A stretch of DNA of 64,000 bases from Nonomuraea pusilla (GTDB lineage Bacteria > Actinomycetota > Actinomycetes > Streptosporangiales > Streptosporangiaceae). A model generated the notes under the pieces. It saw only the letters and a list, made by a program, of their open reading frames with translations. It searched no databases and was not told where the DNA came from. Where the stretch lies: NCBI RefSeq assembly GCF_900109355.1, contig NZ_FOBF01000010.1, positions 186,001-250,000 on the forward strand. The letters run 5' to 3'. Of this stretch, positions 41,256 through 49,471 are shown in pieces. Position numbers and translations under genes: made by a program. Positions within the stretch are counted from its first letter, which is position 1. Every line of letters begins with the position of its first letter.

Positions 41256-41696
41256 ATGGAGGTGGGCCACACAATGTTCATGCGCATCGACCATGTCGGG
41301 ATCGCGTGCCGCGACCTCGACGAGAAGATCCGGCTTTTCTCGGAGCTCTTCGAGCTCACGGTGGTCGCGCGGGAGGTGAACGAGGAGCAGGGCGTCAAGG
41401 AGGCCATGCTGCATATCGCCGACGGCGAAGGCGGGGGCTCCTACATTCAGCTCCTTGAACCCCTCACGGAAGACTCGCCTGTGGGAAAATTCCTCGCTAA
41501 GCGGGGCGAGGGCGTACACCACGTGGCATTCGGCGTGCCCGACGTCGCCGAGGCCATGGATAAGATCAACGAGAAGGGCGTGAGGCTGCTTGACGAGCGT
41601 CCCCGACACGGGTCCATGGGTTCGCAGATCGCGTTTCTGCATCCGAAAGACGTGGGAGGAATGCTCACTGAGTTGGTCCAAGCGGCCAGGCCCTAG
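41256..41696 (+). CDS. mce: methylmalonyl-CoA epimerase
   Basis: The 146-residue VOC-fold protein has two beta-alpha-beta-beta-beta repeats with metal ligands in RIDHVGIACRD and GVHHVAFGV, and the C-terminal FLHPKDVGGMLTELVQ. It interconverts (2S)- and (2R)-methylmalonyl-CoA between propionyl-CoA carboxylase and the B12-dependent mutase. The ATG at 41256 has TAGGAGG nine bases upstream; ATG 41274 also has GGAGGTG in front, so the first six residues are uncertain. Confidence 0.93.
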   Translation: MEVGHTMFMRIDHVGIACRDLDEKIRLFSELFELTVVAREVNEEQGVKEAMLHIADGEGGGSYIQLLEPLTEDSPVGKFLAKRGEGVHHVAFGVPDVAEAMDKINEKGVRLLDERPRHGSMGSQIAFLHPKDVGGMLTELVQAARP

Positions 41697-41793
41697 CAAA
41701 CCAAGAAAACGCTTATAAGTAACGAGTCACGCAGAAAGTTGGACGGGGCCTCCAAGGCGGCACCGGCGGAGTACGCTGGCCTTCCACCGGACA

Positions 41794-41820
41794 AGGAGCC
41801 TGCGCCGGGCGCGGGCTCCT
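41794..41820. terminator. long hairpin between mce and the filP-like gene
   Basis: AGGAGCC...GGCTCCT arms continue inward as GCGCC/GGCGC with a T-G wobble, giving a stem of about 13 bp and almost no loop. It could terminate mce or act as an attenuator before the filP-like gene, 68 bp upstream of its ATG. Confidence 0.6.
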
Positions 41821-41887
41821 GGCTCGGGTGCCCCGAACCCCCCGTCCGGCCCGTGTAGCCGTCTCGACAACCCAGGATCGAGCCTCC

Positions 41888-43204
41888 ATGCAGTCCGACA
41901 TCGACGCACAGCTCAACAACTTCTTCGAGGACGCCCCAGCCCGCGAGTTCGACGTCGTGCTCCGCGGTTACGACCGGCACCAGGTCCACGACCATCTCAA
42001 GCAGCTCGACGGCGAGCTCCGCCAGGCCCGCGAGCAGGTCTCCACCCTGCAGCGCGAGCTGGGCGACTCCCAGCGCCAGCTCCAGGAGCAGGAGCGACCC
42101 ACCTACTCCGGCCTCGGCGCCCGCATCGAGCAGCTGCTCAGGCTGGCCGAGGAGCAGGCCACCGAGCTGGTGCAGGCCGCCAGGTCCGAGGCCAACGAGA
42201 TCAAGGCCGCCGCCAAGGTCGAGGCCGCGGACATGCGGGCCGCCGCCGAGGCCGAGGCCGCCGAGAAGCGCGCCCAGGCCACCCGCGAGAGCGACGAGAT
42301 GCGCCAGGCCGCCGAGCGCGACGCCGAGGAGATCCGCTCCACGGCCCGCCGCGAGGCCGACGAGCTGACCAACACCACCGAGCGCGAGGTCGCCAAGCTG
42401 CGGGCCACCGCCGACCACGAGGTCGCCGAGAAGCGGGCCGACGCCGAGCGGGAGATCGCCAAGCTGCGCACCACCACCGAGCGCGAGGTGGCCCAGCTGC
42501 GTGCCTCCACCAAGCGCGAGCGCGACGAGGTGCTCACCACGGCGAAGCGGCAGGCCGACGAGATGCGCGCCCAGGCGCAGCGGGTCCTGGAGGAGTCCGA
42601 GGCGAAGCGGGCGCAGGACGAAGCGGAGTTCGAGATCCAGCTCGCGGCCCGGCGCGAGGAGGCCGAGCGGCAGGAGGCCGAGCGCCACGCCACCGCGCAG
42701 GCCGCCACCCAGAAGCTGGTCGCCGAGGCCGAGCAGCGCGCCGCCACCGCCGAGTCGCGGGCCACGAAGGCCACGCAGCAGGCCGAGCAGACCCGCCGCG
42801 AGGCCGACCTGCACGCCAAGCAGCTCGTGGCGAACGCCCGCAAGAGCTCCGAGACCATCGTGGCCGAGGCCAAGGCGAGCGCCGAGACGATCGTCACCGA
42901 CGCGAAGAACGAGGCCGAGCGCACCCGTGCGACGATGCAGCGCCAGGTCGACGAGCTGACGAGGCAGCGCGACAGCATCACCAGCCACCTGGCCCAGCTC
43001 CGTCAGCTCCTCGGCGGCGCCCCGCTGCCCGGCCTGGAGCCCGAGCCGGTGGTCACGGCGGCCCCGCCGAAGCCGGCCATCGCCGCGGCCGAGCCCTCGG
43101 CTCCCGCTCCGGCGCCCGCGCCCAAGGTCGAGGCCGCCTCGCCCGTCACCGCCAAGCCCGCCAGCGGCAAGGCCGACGACGACGCGGAGTGGTGGCAGGA
43201 GTAG
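41888..43204 (+). CDS. DivIVA/FilP-like coiled-coil cytoskeletal protein
   Basis: The 438-residue protein has a DivIVA-like N-terminus (REFDVVLRGYDRHQVHDHL), a coiled coil over roughly residues 40-380 rich in Ala/Glu/Lys/Arg, then a Pro/Ala linker and the tail DDDAEWWQE. It resembles FilP and Scy of Streptomyces, intermediate-filament-like proteins of the tip-organising centre. The neighbouring mce and thiolase genes agree with that locus. The coiled coil includes degenerate 11-residue-type repeats such as EREVAKLRATADHEVAEKRA. The ribosome binding site (AGGATCGAG) is weak. A strong terminator follows. Confidence 0.85.
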   Translation: MQSDIDAQLNNFFEDAPAREFDVVLRGYDRHQVHDHLKQLDGELRQAREQVSTLQRELGDSQRQLQEQERPTYSGLGARIEQLLRLAEEQATELVQAARSEANEIKAAAKVEAADMRAAAEAEAAEKRAQATRESDEMRQAAERDAEEIRSTARREADELTNTTEREVAKLRATADHEVAEKRADAEREIAKLRTTTEREVAQLRASTKRERDEVLTTAKRQADEMRAQAQRVLEESEAKRAQDEAEFEIQLAARREEAERQEAERHATAQAATQKLVAEAEQRAATAESRATKATQQAEQTRREADLHAKQLVANARKSSETIVAEAKASAETIVTDAKNEAERTRATMQRQVDELTRQRDSITSHLAQLRQLLGGAPLPGLEPEPVVTAAPPKPAIAAAEPSAPAPAPAPKVEAASPVTAKPASGKADDDAEWWQE

Positions 43205-43255
43205 GCGACCGCTCGGGCACGAGCCGCGTGCCCGCCCCTGGGGCTGAATGACGGT

Positions 43256-43295
43256 GGAGAGAGCCTGGCGACCCGACGGTCGCTAGGCTCTCTCC
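43256..43295 (+). terminator. strong hairpin terminator after the filP-like gene
   Basis: GGAGAGAGCCTGGCGACC and GGTCGCTAGGCTCTCTCC form an 18-bp stem with a single G-U pair and a CGAC loop. GTGTTGT follows. Confidence 0.9.
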
Positions 43296-43344
43296 GTGTT
43301 GTAGGGCCTGTACGGCTCGTTGTGGTATCCCCCGAGGAGGCTCT

Positions 43345-44433
43345 TTGTCCACTGACGCCGGCCCGAAGGCCGCGGAGGAGACCGACCGGCCGTACGGCTT
43401 ACCCGGCAAGCCGCTCGCCCGGGGCCCGTTCCTGTTCGGGCTGGTCGGCGGCCTCGGCGTGCTGACCGCCATCGCGATCGCACAGATGATCGTCAGCTCG
43501 CTCAGCACGATCATCCTGGTCGTGGTGGCGATGTTCCTGGCCGTCGGCCTGAACCCGGCCGTGGAGACGCTGCAGCGGCGCGGGCTCAAGCGGCGGCTCG
43601 CCATCTCGATCGTCTTCGCCGGCGTGATCGTGGCGTTCGCGCTGTTCGGGCTGGCCGTGGTGCCGCCGGTGAGCAAGCAGCTCAGCGAGTTCGTCGCGGC
43701 CGTGCCCGGTTACCTCACCGACCTGGGCAACCACCCCACGCTGCGCAGGCTCGACGCCGACTACCAGATCCTGCCGCAGCTGCGCACGTTCGTGACGACG
43801 ACCCTCGGGCCGTCGCTGGCCAGCGGCATCATGGGCGCGGGCCTCGTGGTGCTCAACGGCGTGTTCACCACGGTGACGCTGCTGGTGCTCATGCTGTACT
43901 TCCTCGGCTCGCTGCACACGATCAAGGACTACCTGCTCAAGCTCGTGCCGGCGTCCCGCCGGGACCGTACGCGGGCCATCAGCGAGCAGGTCCTCACCGG
44001 CATCGGCGGGTACGTCGCCGGCAACGTCCTGATCTCGGTCATCGCGGGCGTGCTGACCTGGATCTTCCTGTCGATCGTGGACGTGCGTTACGCGCTGGCC
44101 CTCGCCCTGGTGGTGGCGCTCACCGACCTGGTCCCGCTGGTCGGCGCCACGATCGGCGCGGTGCTCGTGACGGGCGTGGCGCTGCTGCAGTCGCTGCCCG
44201 CCGGCATCGCGTGCGCGATCTTCTTCGTCGTCTACCAGCAGATCGAGAACTACGTCATCTACCCGAGGGTGATGAAGCACTCGGTGGACGTGACGCCCGC
44301 GGTGACGGTGATCGCGGCGCTGTTCGGCGGCGCGCTGCTCGGCATCGTCGGGGCGCTGCTGGCCATCCCGGTGGCCGCCGCGATCGCGCTGATCATCCGA
44401 GAGATCGTGCTGCCTCGCCAAGATCGCTGCTGA
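43345..44433 (+). CDS. AI-2E/PerM-family membrane transporter
   Basis: The 362-residue protein has about eight helices and the family signature region (LNPAVETLQRRGLKRRLAISIVF, IGGYVAGNVLISVIAG, ALVVALTDLVPLVGATIGAV, YQQIENYVIYPRVMKHSV). The family includes TqsA and various ion/proton antiporters and permeases, so the substrate is open. The start is TTG at 43345 with GAGGAGG four bases upstream. The last 41 bp overlap the 3' end of the convergent hydrolase gene. Confidence 0.9.
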   Translation: MSTDAGPKAAEETDRPYGLPGKPLARGPFLFGLVGGLGVLTAIAIAQMIVSSLSTIILVVVAMFLAVGLNPAVETLQRRGLKRRLAISIVFAGVIVAFALFGLAVVPPVSKQLSEFVAAVPGYLTDLGNHPTLRRLDADYQILPQLRTFVTTTLGPSLASGIMGAGLVVLNGVFTTVTLLVLMLYFLGSLHTIKDYLLKLVPASRRDRTRAISEQVLTGIGGYVAGNVLISVIAGVLTWIFLSIVDVRYALALALVVALTDLVPLVGATIGAVLVTGVALLQSLPAGIACAIFFVVYQQIENYVIYPRVMKHSVDVTPAVTVIAALFGGALLGIVGALLAIPVAAAIALIIREIVLPRQDRC

Positions 44434-45187
44434 GGAACGCGGTGACGGCCGCGTTGAACGCCTCGGGCTGCTCGACCGCGCTGAGGTGCCCGGCCTTCGG
44501 GATGACCTCCAGCCGGCCCTCGGGCGCGGCCTGCGCCATGGCCTCGGCGTCGCCGCGCGGCGCGAGCTCGTCCTCCTCTCCCACCAGGACGAGGGCCGGC
44601 GCCTTCAGCGCGGCGAGCGTGGGGAGGGAGTCGGGCCTGGCGGCCATGGCCCGCTGCGCCCAGGCGACCGCCGCGGGCGGCGCGGCCTGCACCAGCCCCT
44701 TGACCCGGCCGAACACCATGGCCCGCCGCTCCTTCGTGGTGGGCCCGACCAGCGTCGGCAGCACCTCGCGGACCAGCACGTCGCTGCCGCCGTCGAGGGC
44801 GGCGCGGGCGATGCGCTCCCTGTTCTCCCTGGCGGCGGGCGGGTCGGGGGTGGCCTTGGTGTCGGCGAGGATCACGCCGAGCACCCGGTCGGGGTGGCGG
44901 CGGCAGAAGGCCATGGTGACGTAGCCGCCCATCGACAGGCCGCCGACGACGGCCCGGTCGACGCCCTCGGCGTCGAGCAGCGCGGCCACGTCGTCGGCCA
45001 TCAGGTCGATCGACGGGTCGTCCTCGCCGAGCCGTGACCCGCCGAACCCGCGCAGGTCGGGGGTGATGACCCGGCAGCTCCTCGACAGCCCCTCGCGCTG
45101 GGCCAGCCACATGGCCGACGACAGCGGGAAGGCGTGGAGGAGCACCACTGGGAGCCCTGTGCCGGCCGATCTCGAGTAGAGCTGCAC
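44393..45187 (-). CDS. alpha/beta hydrolase (enol-lactonase-like)
   Basis: The 264-residue protein starts VQLYSRSAGTGLPVVLLHAFPLSS. It has the nucleophile elbow GLSMGGYV, the acid region VGEEDELAPRG and the catalytic His in KAGHLSAVEQPEAF. It resembles 3-oxoadipate enol-lactonases and related esterases, but no beta-ketoadipate genes are nearby. The GTG at 45187 lies seven bases after TACCGT with no Shine-Dalgarno sequence; the longer start at 45232 is not needed by homology. Its 3' end overlaps the convergent permease gene by 41 bp. Confidence 0.88.
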   Translation of the reverse strand: MQLYSRSAGTGLPVVLLHAFPLSSAMWLAQREGLSRSCRVITPDLRGFGGSRLGEDDPSIDLMADDVAALLDAEGVDRAVVGGLSMGGYVTMAFCRRHPDRVLGVILADTKATPDPPAARENRERIARAALDGGSDVLVREVLPTLVGPTTKERRAMVFGRVKGLVQAAPPAAVAWAQRAMAARPDSLPTLAALKAPALVLVGEEDELAPRGDAEAMAQAAPEGRLEVIPKAGHLSAVEQPEAFNAAVTAFLSSDLGEAARSLG

Positions 45188-45194
45188 GGACCAC

Positions 45195-45200
45195 ACGGTA
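45195..45200 (-). promoter_or_regulatory. -10 hexamer TACCGT before the hydrolase gene
   Basis: Reverse strand TACCGT-N7-GTG (spacer GTGGTCC). Same hexamer and spacing as before the marR gene. Confidence 0.5.
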
Positions 45201-45278
45201 GCCGGGTTCGGGGCGACAATCACTCCGGGCACATGCCGATATACCCCTTAAGTGCGAGCCGTACGGCCGAGAACCCCC

Positions 45279-46037
45279 TCAGACGGCGGTGGCGCCGCCG
45301 TCGACGAACAGGACCTGGCCCGTCACGTACGCCGCCGCCGGGGAGGCGAGGAAGACGGCCGGGTACGCCATCTCCTCCGGCGTGCCCCACCGCCGCATCG
45401 GCACGCTCGCCACGGTCGCCGCGCTCGCCGACTCGTCCTCCCACAGGCTCCTGTTGAGGTCGGTGGCCGTCCACCCGGGGCACAGCGCGTTCACCCTGAC
45501 GCCGGCCTGCGCCCACTCCACGGCGAGCGTCTTGGTCAGCGCCACCAGGCCGGCCTTGGCCGCCGCGTACGGCGCCAGGAAGGGCGCGCCGAGCGCCGCC
45601 ACGGACGCCACGTTGATCACCGAGCCCCCGCCCCTGGACAGCAGGTGGCCCGCCACGGCGTGGCAGACCGCCATCGCCGAGTCGAGGTTGAGCCGCATCA
45701 GCTTGTCCCAGCCGGACAGCCGAAGGTCCTTGAACTCGACGAGGAAGTTGGAGCCTCCGGCGTTGTTGACGACGACGTCGAGGTGGCCCAGCGCGTCGAT
45801 CACGGCGTGGACGGCCCCGGCGGCGGCCTCCCTGTCAGTGAGGTCGGCCGGGACCACCACGGCCCGCCGGCCGCGCGCCTCGACCTCCTTGGCCACCTCG
45901 GCCAGGGTCTCGGCCGACCGCGAGACCAGCGCGACGTCGGCGCCCGCCTCGGCGTAGGCGAGCGCGATCGCGCGCCCGATGCCCTTCGACGCCCCGGTGA
46001 CCAGAGCCTTCTTCCCGCTGAGAGCGAACGCGTCCAC
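45279..46037 (-). CDS. short-chain dehydrogenase/reductase
   Basis: The 252-residue classical SDR has the cofactor motif VTGASKGIGRA, NNAG, the catalytic Ser region NVASVAALG and YAAAK, and the C-terminal VTGQVLFVDGG. It is an NAD(P)(H)-dependent oxidoreductase of unknown substrate. A GGAGGAGG ribosome binding site lies six bases before the GTG. It follows the alpha/beta hydrolase gene by 33 bp and the acyl-CoA dehydrogenase-type genes upstream, so a link to acyl metabolism is possible. Confidence 0.92.
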   Translation of the reverse strand: MDAFALSGKKALVTGASKGIGRAIALAYAEAGADVALVSRSAETLAEVAKEVEARGRRAVVVPADLTDREAAAGAVHAVIDALGHLDVVVNNAGGSNFLVEFKDLRLSGWDKLMRLNLDSAMAVCHAVAGHLLSRGGGSVINVASVAALGAPFLAPYAAAKAGLVALTKTLAVEWAQAGVRVNALCPGWTATDLNRSLWEDESASAATVASVPMRRWGTPEEMAYPAVFLASPAAAYVTGQVLFVDGGATAV

Positions 46038-46070
46038 GCCAGGCCTCCTCCGTACGGACCGAACGCGATT

Positions 46071-46778
46071 CTAAGAGACGTCGGTCGGCAGCGGCCAGGC
46101 TTCGGGGTTGACCCGCTTGACGATCTCGTTCAGCACGATGCGGACGTACGGCTCGCCCACCCACAGGTGCTTGGCGCCCTCGACCCCGATGACCTCGGCC
46201 TGCGGCACCCTGGCGAAGCGCTTGCGCGCCTCGTCGGGCCGCAGGTAGTCGTCGAACTCCGGCACCAGCACCACCAGCGGGCGGCCGAAGCGCGCCCAGG
46301 CGTCGAGGTCGTCGTCGGTGGCCCTGTGCAGGGGCGGCGACAGCAGGATCGCGCCCTCGACCAGCGGGTCGTGCGCCCACTTGAGGGTGAGCTCGGTGCC
46401 GAACGACCAGCCGACCACCCAGACCCTGGGCAGGTCCTCGAACTCGGCGTACTCCAGGGCGGCGGCCACGTCGAACCGCTCGCCCTCTCCCCCGTCGAAC
46501 GCCCCCTCGGACGTGCCGCGCTCGGAGGAGGTGCCGCGGGTGTTGAAGCGCAGCACGGCCAGGTCGGCGAGCGCGGGCAGCCGGTTGGCGGCCTTCTTGT
46601 AGACGTGGCTGTCCATGAACCCGCCATGGGTGGGCAGCGGGTGGAGGGTCACCAGCGTCGCCACCGGCGGGCGGTCGAGGGGCAGGGCGAGCTCGCCGAC
46701 CAGGGTCAGGCCGTCGGCGGTGTGCAGCTCGATCGGCTCTCGCCTGGCAGGCAGCACGGTGGCCGCGCGAATCTCCAA
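46071..46778 (-). CDS. alpha/beta hydrolase
   Basis: The 235-residue protein resembles the YcjY/dienelactone-hydrolase-like group: LTLVGELALPLDRPPVATLVTLHPLPTHGG, FNTRGTSSERG, nucleophile elbow VGWSFGTEL, LSPPLHRA, and GAKHLWVGEP with the catalytic His. Substrate unknown. The start is TTG at 46778 after AAAGGGAAG. It lies 28 bp downstream of the zinc-ribbon gene on the same strand. Confidence 0.88.
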   Translation of the reverse strand: MEIRAATVLPARREPIELHTADGLTLVGELALPLDRPPVATLVTLHPLPTHGGFMDSHVYKKAANRLPALADLAVLRFNTRGTSSERGTSEGAFDGGEGERFDVAAALEYAEFEDLPRVWVVGWSFGTELTLKWAHDPLVEGAILLSPPLHRATDDDLDAWARFGRPLVVLVPEFDDYLRPDEARKRFARVPQAEVIGVEGAKHLWVGEPYVRIVLNEIVKRVNPEAWPLPTDVS

Positions 46779-46806
46779 CGTCTTCCCTTTCGTACGGGCT
46801 TCGGGG

Positions 46807-47097
46807 TCAGTAGCGGCTGCGGCCGGGGCCGCGGTCGAGTCGCTTGCGCCAGCAGCCGGAGTGCCAGTGGCGGCGCTCCTCGTCTCCGCCCGGCCAGTTG
46901 GGCCAGGAGACGAGGTGCGGCTGCCCCGTGCGGATCTCCTGGTCGCACCCGGGGCAGCGGTAGTCCTTCGTCGAGGACGCGCCCGTCAGCATGCGGACCT
47001 TCCACTCCCCGTCCGGCCACTCCTCGACGGCGTCCATGCCGCGGGGGAAGCCGAAAGGCCGGGAGGATTCCCTGTGCCGGGCGCGGCGTGGGCTCAT
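46807..47097 (-). CDS. small zinc-ribbon-like protein
   Basis: The 96-residue protein has CPGCDQEI and RRHWHSGCW, a plausible Cys3-His zinc site, with GEWKVRMLTGASSTKDYRCPGC in front. Homologues in streptomycetes are labelled 'ATP/GTP-binding protein', for which I see no P-loop. The ATG overlaps the stop of the upstream hydroxyacyl-CoA dehydrogenase gene (ATGA), so the two are translationally coupled. A long ORF to 47811 in this frame is a shadow. Confidence 0.85.
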   Translation of the reverse strand: MSPRRARHRESSRPFGFPRGMDAVEEWPDGEWKVRMLTGASSTKDYRCPGCDQEIRTGQPHLVSWPNWPGGDEERRHWHSGCWRKRLDRGPGRSRY

Positions 47098-48542
47098 GCG
47101 CGGGGGAAGGTGTCGAGGCCCGCGGCGACCAGTTCGTCGAGCAGCGGGGCGGGGGCGAAGGCGTGCTCGCGGTACTCGGCGTAGAGCGCCCGCAGCCCGT
47201 CGCGGACCTTGGCCAGCCCCAGGCGCTCCATCATCTCGAACGGCCCTTCGGCGTACCCGCAGCCCAGGCGCATCGCCAGGTCGATGTCGGCGATCGAGGC
47301 GTAGCCGGAGTCGTACATGCGCACCGCGTCGTTCAGGTAGGGGTAGAGCAGCGCGTCGGCCACGAAGCCCGCCCGGTCCCTGCAGCGTACGGGGGTCAGG
47401 CCGGCGACCTTCATCAGGCCGGCCGCGGCGACGGCGGAGTGGTGGGCGGTGAGCGCGGTGACGGCCAGCTCCGCGACCCGGCCGCCGACGACGTGGACGC
47501 CGACGAGCTTGGAGCAGGCGGTGCGCCGGGCGGCGTGCTCGATGACCGGCCGGTCGGCGAAGTGCAGCACGACGTCCGGGTCGTCGGAGGTCTTGTACCC
47601 GGCGACGCGCAGCCGCTCGGCGAGCACCTCGCACCCCTCTCCCGCCACCGCGAACGTGATGACGGAGGACTTCTCCGGGTCGCGGTGCGCCCGCTCCTCG
47701 CCGTAGAAGCCGCGGCCGGTCTTCCGGCCCAGCAGCCCGGCGGAGACCATCTCGCGCAGCAGCGGCGCGGGCGCGTGGCGGCGGTCGCGGGTCTCGTCGA
47801 ACAGCACGCACATCGTCTCGTACGCCGTGTCGAGCCCGATCAGGTCGAGCACCGCGAACGGCCCCATCGGCATGCCGACGCCGAGCCGCATCGCGACGTC
47901 GATGCCCTCGCGCTCGGCCACGCCCTGGTCGAGCAGCTGCGCGGCGTGGTTCAGGTACGGCAGCAGCAGCCGGTTGACCAGGAACCCGGCCCGGTCGCCG
48001 ACCGTCACGGGCGTCTTGCCCAGGCGGCCCGCCAGCTCCACGACGGCGGCGAGGACGCCGGGCGCGGTGTGGACGGTGCGGATGACCTCGACCAGCCGCA
48101 TGACGGGCGCCGGGTTGAAGAAGTGCAGCCCGACGACCCGTTCGGGGCGGGAGGTGGCGGCGGCGATGGCCGTGACGGACAGCGAGGAGGTGTTGGTGGC
48201 CAGCACGGCCTCGGGCTTGCAGACGGCGTCGAGGTCCTGGAAGAGCGGGATCTTGCAGGACATGACCTCGGGGACGGCCTCGATGACGAGGTCGGCGTCG
48301 CGCAGGTCGCGGCGGGCGGTGGTGAGGGAGACGCGGCCGAGGACGGCCTCGCGCTCCTCCGCCGTGAGCTTGCCGCGGTCGACCGCGCGCTGGGTGGACG
48401 CCTCCAGGTAGCGGCGTCCGCGGGCGAGGGCCTCGGCGTCGGCCTCCACCCCGATCACTCGGAGGCCCGCGCGGGCGAGGACTTCGGCGATGCCGGAGCC
48501 CATGGTGCCCAGCCCGAGCACTCCCACCATTTCAAACGCCAT
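47094..48542 (-). CDS. 3-hydroxyacyl-CoA dehydrogenase (3-hydroxybutyryl-CoA type, double C-terminal domain)
   Basis: The 482-residue protein has an N-terminal NAD-binding domain (VGVLGLGTMGSGIAEVLARAG, EAVPE, ATNTSSLSVT, GLHFFNPAPVM with the catalytic His) and two copies of the C-terminal 3HCDH domain. The first is near GDRAGFLVNRLLLPYLNHAA and the second near RDRAGFVADALLYPYLNDAV. It oxidises 3-hydroxyacyl-CoA in beta-oxidation or in reverse in C4 metabolism. The second C-terminal domain makes it longer than the single-domain PaaH/Hbd form. It is divergent from nucS with 36 bp between the starts. Confidence 0.93.
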   Translation of the reverse strand: MAFEMVGVLGLGTMGSGIAEVLARAGLRVIGVEADAEALARGRRYLEASTQRAVDRGKLTAEEREAVLGRVSLTTARRDLRDADLVIEAVPEVMSCKIPLFQDLDAVCKPEAVLATNTSSLSVTAIAAATSRPERVVGLHFFNPAPVMRLVEVIRTVHTAPGVLAAVVELAGRLGKTPVTVGDRAGFLVNRLLLPYLNHAAQLLDQGVAEREGIDVAMRLGVGMPMGPFAVLDLIGLDTAYETMCVLFDETRDRRHAPAPLLREMVSAGLLGRKTGRGFYGEERAHRDPEKSSVITFAVAGEGCEVLAERLRVAGYKTSDDPDVVLHFADRPVIEHAARRTACSKLVGVHVVGGRVAELAVTALTAHHSAVAAAGLMKVAGLTPVRCRDRAGFVADALLYPYLNDAVRMYDSGYASIADIDLAMRLGCGYAEGPFEMMERLGLAKVRDGLRALYAEYREHAFAPAPLLDELVAAGLDTFPRA

Positions 48543-48564
48543 ACTTCCAGTTTTCCAGAGCCAC

Positions 48565-48570
48565 TAAGGT
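48565..48570 (+). promoter_or_regulatory. -10 hexamer TAAGGT before nucS
   Basis: TAAGGT-N8-ATG (spacer GGATCGTC). No Shine-Dalgarno sequence precedes the nucS ATG. Confidence 0.45.
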
Positions 48571-48578
48571 GGATCGTC

Positions 48579-49241
48579 ATGCGGTTGGTCATCGCGCGAT
48601 GCAGCGTGGATTACGTCGGACGGCTCACGGCGCACCTGCCGATGGCGCCGCGGTTGGTGCTCATCAAGGCGGACGGCAGCGTGTCGATCCACGCCGACGA
48701 TCGCGCCTTCAAGCCGCTCAACTGGATGAACCCTCCCTGCAAGCTGAAGGAGGAGGGCGAGACCTGGACGGTCACCCACGGCAAGACCGGCGAGAAGCTG
48801 GTCCTCACCATGGCGGAGATCCTCCACGACTCCAGCCACGAGCTGGGTGTCGATCCGGGGCTCATCAAGGACGGCGTCGAGGCCCACCTGCAGGAGCTGC
48901 TGGCCGAGCACATCACGACGCTGGGCGACGGCTACACGCTCATCAGGCGTGAGTACATGACGGCGATCGGGCCCGTCGACATCCTGTGCCGCGACGGCGG
49001 GGGCGCGACGGTGGCGGTCGAGATCAAGCGGCGCGGCGAGATCGACGGCGTCGAGCAGCTCACGCGCTACCTCGAGCTGCTGAACCGCGACCCGCTGCTG
49101 GCCCCGGTGCGCGGCGTCTTCGCCGCCCAGGAGATCAAGCCGCAGGCGCGCGTGCTGGCCGCCGACCGCGGCATCGACTGCGTCACGCTCGACTACGACG
49201 CGCTGCGCGGCATCGAGCCGGAGAACCCCACCCTGTTCTGA
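48579..49241 (+). CDS. nucS: mismatch-specific endonuclease NucS/EndoMS
   Basis: The 220-residue protein starts MRLVIARCSVDYVGRLTAHLP. Its catalytic C-terminal domain (GPVDILCRDGGGATVAVEIKRRGEIDGVEQLTRYL) carries the D-E-K nuclease residues. NucS replaces MutS/MutL mismatch repair in most actinobacteria by making double-strand breaks at mismatches. The tail EIEPENPTLF-like ending (IEPENPTLF) may contact the sliding clamp, as reported for related enzymes. It is transcribed alone and followed by two hairpins. Confidence 0.96.
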   Translation: MRLVIARCSVDYVGRLTAHLPMAPRLVLIKADGSVSIHADDRAFKPLNWMNPPCKLKEEGETWTVTHGKTGEKLVLTMAEILHDSSHELGVDPGLIKDGVEAHLQELLAEHITTLGDGYTLIRREYMTAIGPVDILCRDGGGATVAVEIKRRGEIDGVEQLTRYLELLNRDPLLAPVRGVFAAQEIKPQARVLAADRGIDCVTLDYDALRGIEPENPTLF

Positions 49242-49247
49242 CCTGGG

Positions 49248-49263
49248 CTCTCCCCGTGGAGAG
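49248..49263 (+). terminator. hairpin after nucS
   Basis: CTCTCC-CCGT-GGAGAG stem-loop starting six bases after the nucS stop codon. Confidence 0.65.
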
Positions 49264-49275
49264 TGCCTTGCAGGA

Positions 49276-49306
49276 GCGCCGCCCGGCCTCGGGTCCGCGG
49301 CGGCGC
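49276..49306 (+). terminator. second hairpin after nucS
   Basis: GCGCCGCC / GGCGGCGC, an 8-bp stem with a 15-base loop, right after the first hairpin. Confidence 0.5.
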
Positions 49307-49384
49307 TTCGCCGTGCCCGCGTGAAGCCTGTGCCGTTCACCCGGGCCTGCCGGACTTGAGCGGCTGATCAGACTTGTCACGTTC

Positions 49385-49411
49385 TTGCACGGCTGACGTA
49401 AGAGATAAACT
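49385..49411 (+). promoter_or_regulatory. candidate promoter TTGCAC-N15-TAAACT for tetR
   Basis: TTGCAC (49385-49390) and TAAACT (49406-49411) lie in an AT-rich stretch 60 bp before the regulator gene. Spacing is a little short. Confidence 0.4.
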
Positions 49412-49471
49412 ATGCACCCTTTCCCAAATCCGATCATCCGTCCATAATTGTGTGCTCTGGGGGCCACGATC

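Noticed and set aside
45252..49241. A 1329-codon forward ORF spanning five reverse-strand genes and ending with nucS.
   Set aside because: It is antisense to clear SDR, hydrolase, zinc-ribbon and dehydrogenase genes. Only the last 220 codons, from 48579, are protein-like (NucS).
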